DNA from: Pseudomonas sp. KU26590 | GTDB taxonomy: Bacteria > Pseudomonadota > Gammaproteobacteria > Pseudomonadales > Pseudomonadaceae | Direction: 5' to 3' | Length of the DNA: 64,000 nucleotides | Assembly (NCBI RefSeq): GCF_026153515.1 | Contig: NZ_CP110644.1 | Span: forward strand, 62,001 to 126,000 | Shown: positions 63,581-64,000 of the stretch, one piece after another | Numbering within the stretch: position 1 is the first letter of the stretch | How the letters are laid out: every line of letters starts with the position of its first letter | Notes under the pieces: generated by a model | What the model was told of the DNA's origin: nothing | The model's input: only the letters and a program-made list of their open reading frames with translations | The model's database searches: none | Program-made: the position numbers and the translations under genes

Positions 63581-64000
63581 ATGGCTAACCCCACACTCCA
63601 CCTCCTCTGCGGCAAAATCGCATCCGGGAAATCAACGCTGGCGAACTCTCTAAAGCGTGACCACGCAGCGATCCTGCTGACCGAAGACCATTGGCTCTCA
63701 AGACTCTACCCAGACCAGATCCACTCGGTCGCAGACTACGTAACACTCTCAAAAAGACTCCGAGATGTCGTAGGCCCTCTAGTCATCGACATGCTGAAGG
63801 CCAAGATCAATGTGGTTCTCGATTTCCCCGCCAACACCCCCTCAGACCGCCACTGGTTACGCAGTCTGGCTGCTACCGCACAGGCCTCTCACAGCCTTCA
63901 CTTCATCGATATCGACGACGAAACCTGCCGAGCCCGGCTGCACCTCAGAAACGAGCGTGGCGAGCATGACTTCGCAGCGACTGACGCAGAGTTCGATTTG
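63581..64000 (+). CDS. P-loop kinase-like ATP-binding protein (cut by window edge)
   Basis: ATG 63581 follows AAGGAAG by seven bases; 140 codons are visible and the frame runs off the window. The N-terminus MANPTLHLLCGKIASGKSTL has a Walker A (GKIASGKST). An acidic residue follows strand 2 (LLTEDHWLSRLYPD), strand 3 ends VVLDFPANTPSDR, and the lid-like RARLHLRNERGEHDF follows. This is the plan of small AAA/zeta-toxin/chloramphenicol-phosphotransferase-like kinases. Whether it belongs to the RNase-ImmA unit is unclear: it has its own ribosome site 95 bases on. Confidence 0.8.
   Translation, partial: MANPTLHLLCGKIASGKSTLANSLKRDHAAILLTEDHWLSRLYPDQIHSVADYVTLSKRLRDVVGPLVIDMLKAKINVVLDFPANTPSDRHWLRSLAATAQASHSLHFIDIDDETCRARLHLRNERGEHDFAATDAEFDL

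Overview
The window is a piece of a Pseudomonas chromosome. It is about 60% GC, gene-dense, and carries several families of the REP/REPIN palindromes typical of the genus (cores such as GTAGGAGCGCGCTTGCCCGCG and GTAGGAGCCGGCTTGCTGGCG). The gene blocks trmL-secB-grxC-gpmI-envC-ctpA, hisB-hisH-hisA-hisF, asmA-mutY-yggX-tRNA-Phe and the spu polyamine locus are recognisable Pseudomonas blocks. I infer the fluorescens/syringae side of the genus; the species cannot be read from this sequence alone.

Layout. 1-7,980: a heavy-metal (Zn/Cd/Co) efflux locus, czcCBA on the minus strand (czcA runs off the left edge), divergent from the two-component pair czcRS. A MerR/CadR-like operator lies upstream of czcR, and a DUF411 metal-binding protein follows czcS. 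8,000-11,400: small periplasmic proteins, a 2OG-Fe(II) dioxygenase and an alpha/beta hydrolase. 11,500-25,550: a HacB-like acylase, then the polyamine import and catabolism locus spuBCDEFGH (minus strand) with a divergent gamma-glutamylpolyamine synthetase (spuI-like) and a TetR regulator. 25,613-26,530: a striking tandem array of seven ~132-bp units, each built from two different REP types. 26,559-29,409: a sulfonate ABC transporter, ssuA-ssuC-ssuB-ssuF, without the ssuD and ssuE monooxygenase genes. 29,800-32,000: lsfA peroxiredoxin and an OprD-family porin, then ~1 kb without a convincing gene.

33,000-46,650 is mostly core genome: trmL, secB, glutaredoxin, a rhodanese-like protein lacking the catalytic Cys, gpmI, an EnvC-like amidase activator, CtpA protease, a YibQ-like deacetylase-fold protein, a solute-binding protein, the histidine genes and an OFA-family MFS transporter. 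46,984-50,726: asmA, mutY, yggX. 50,829-53,029: a ~2.1-kb mini-island at tRNA-Phe, bounded by a 21-bp duplication of the tRNA 3' end and carrying a glycine-zipper protein and a DUF433/DUF5615 (VapBC45-like) toxin-antitoxin pair. 53,126-54,344: two tandem paralogues of unknown function. 54,435-61,411: cytochrome b561, GABA-type permease, a basic/polar amino-acid ABC transporter and a methyltransferase.

The right end (61,707-64,000) follows tRNA-Thr. It holds a compact accessory cassette: a 78-aa free-standing colicin-E3-type ribonuclease domain, a 104-aa acidic helical protein, an ImmA/IrrE metallopeptidase in translational overlap with it, and a P-loop kinase-like gene cut by the window edge. 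I consider this the best candidate for an undescribed toxin/antitoxin/protease system here.
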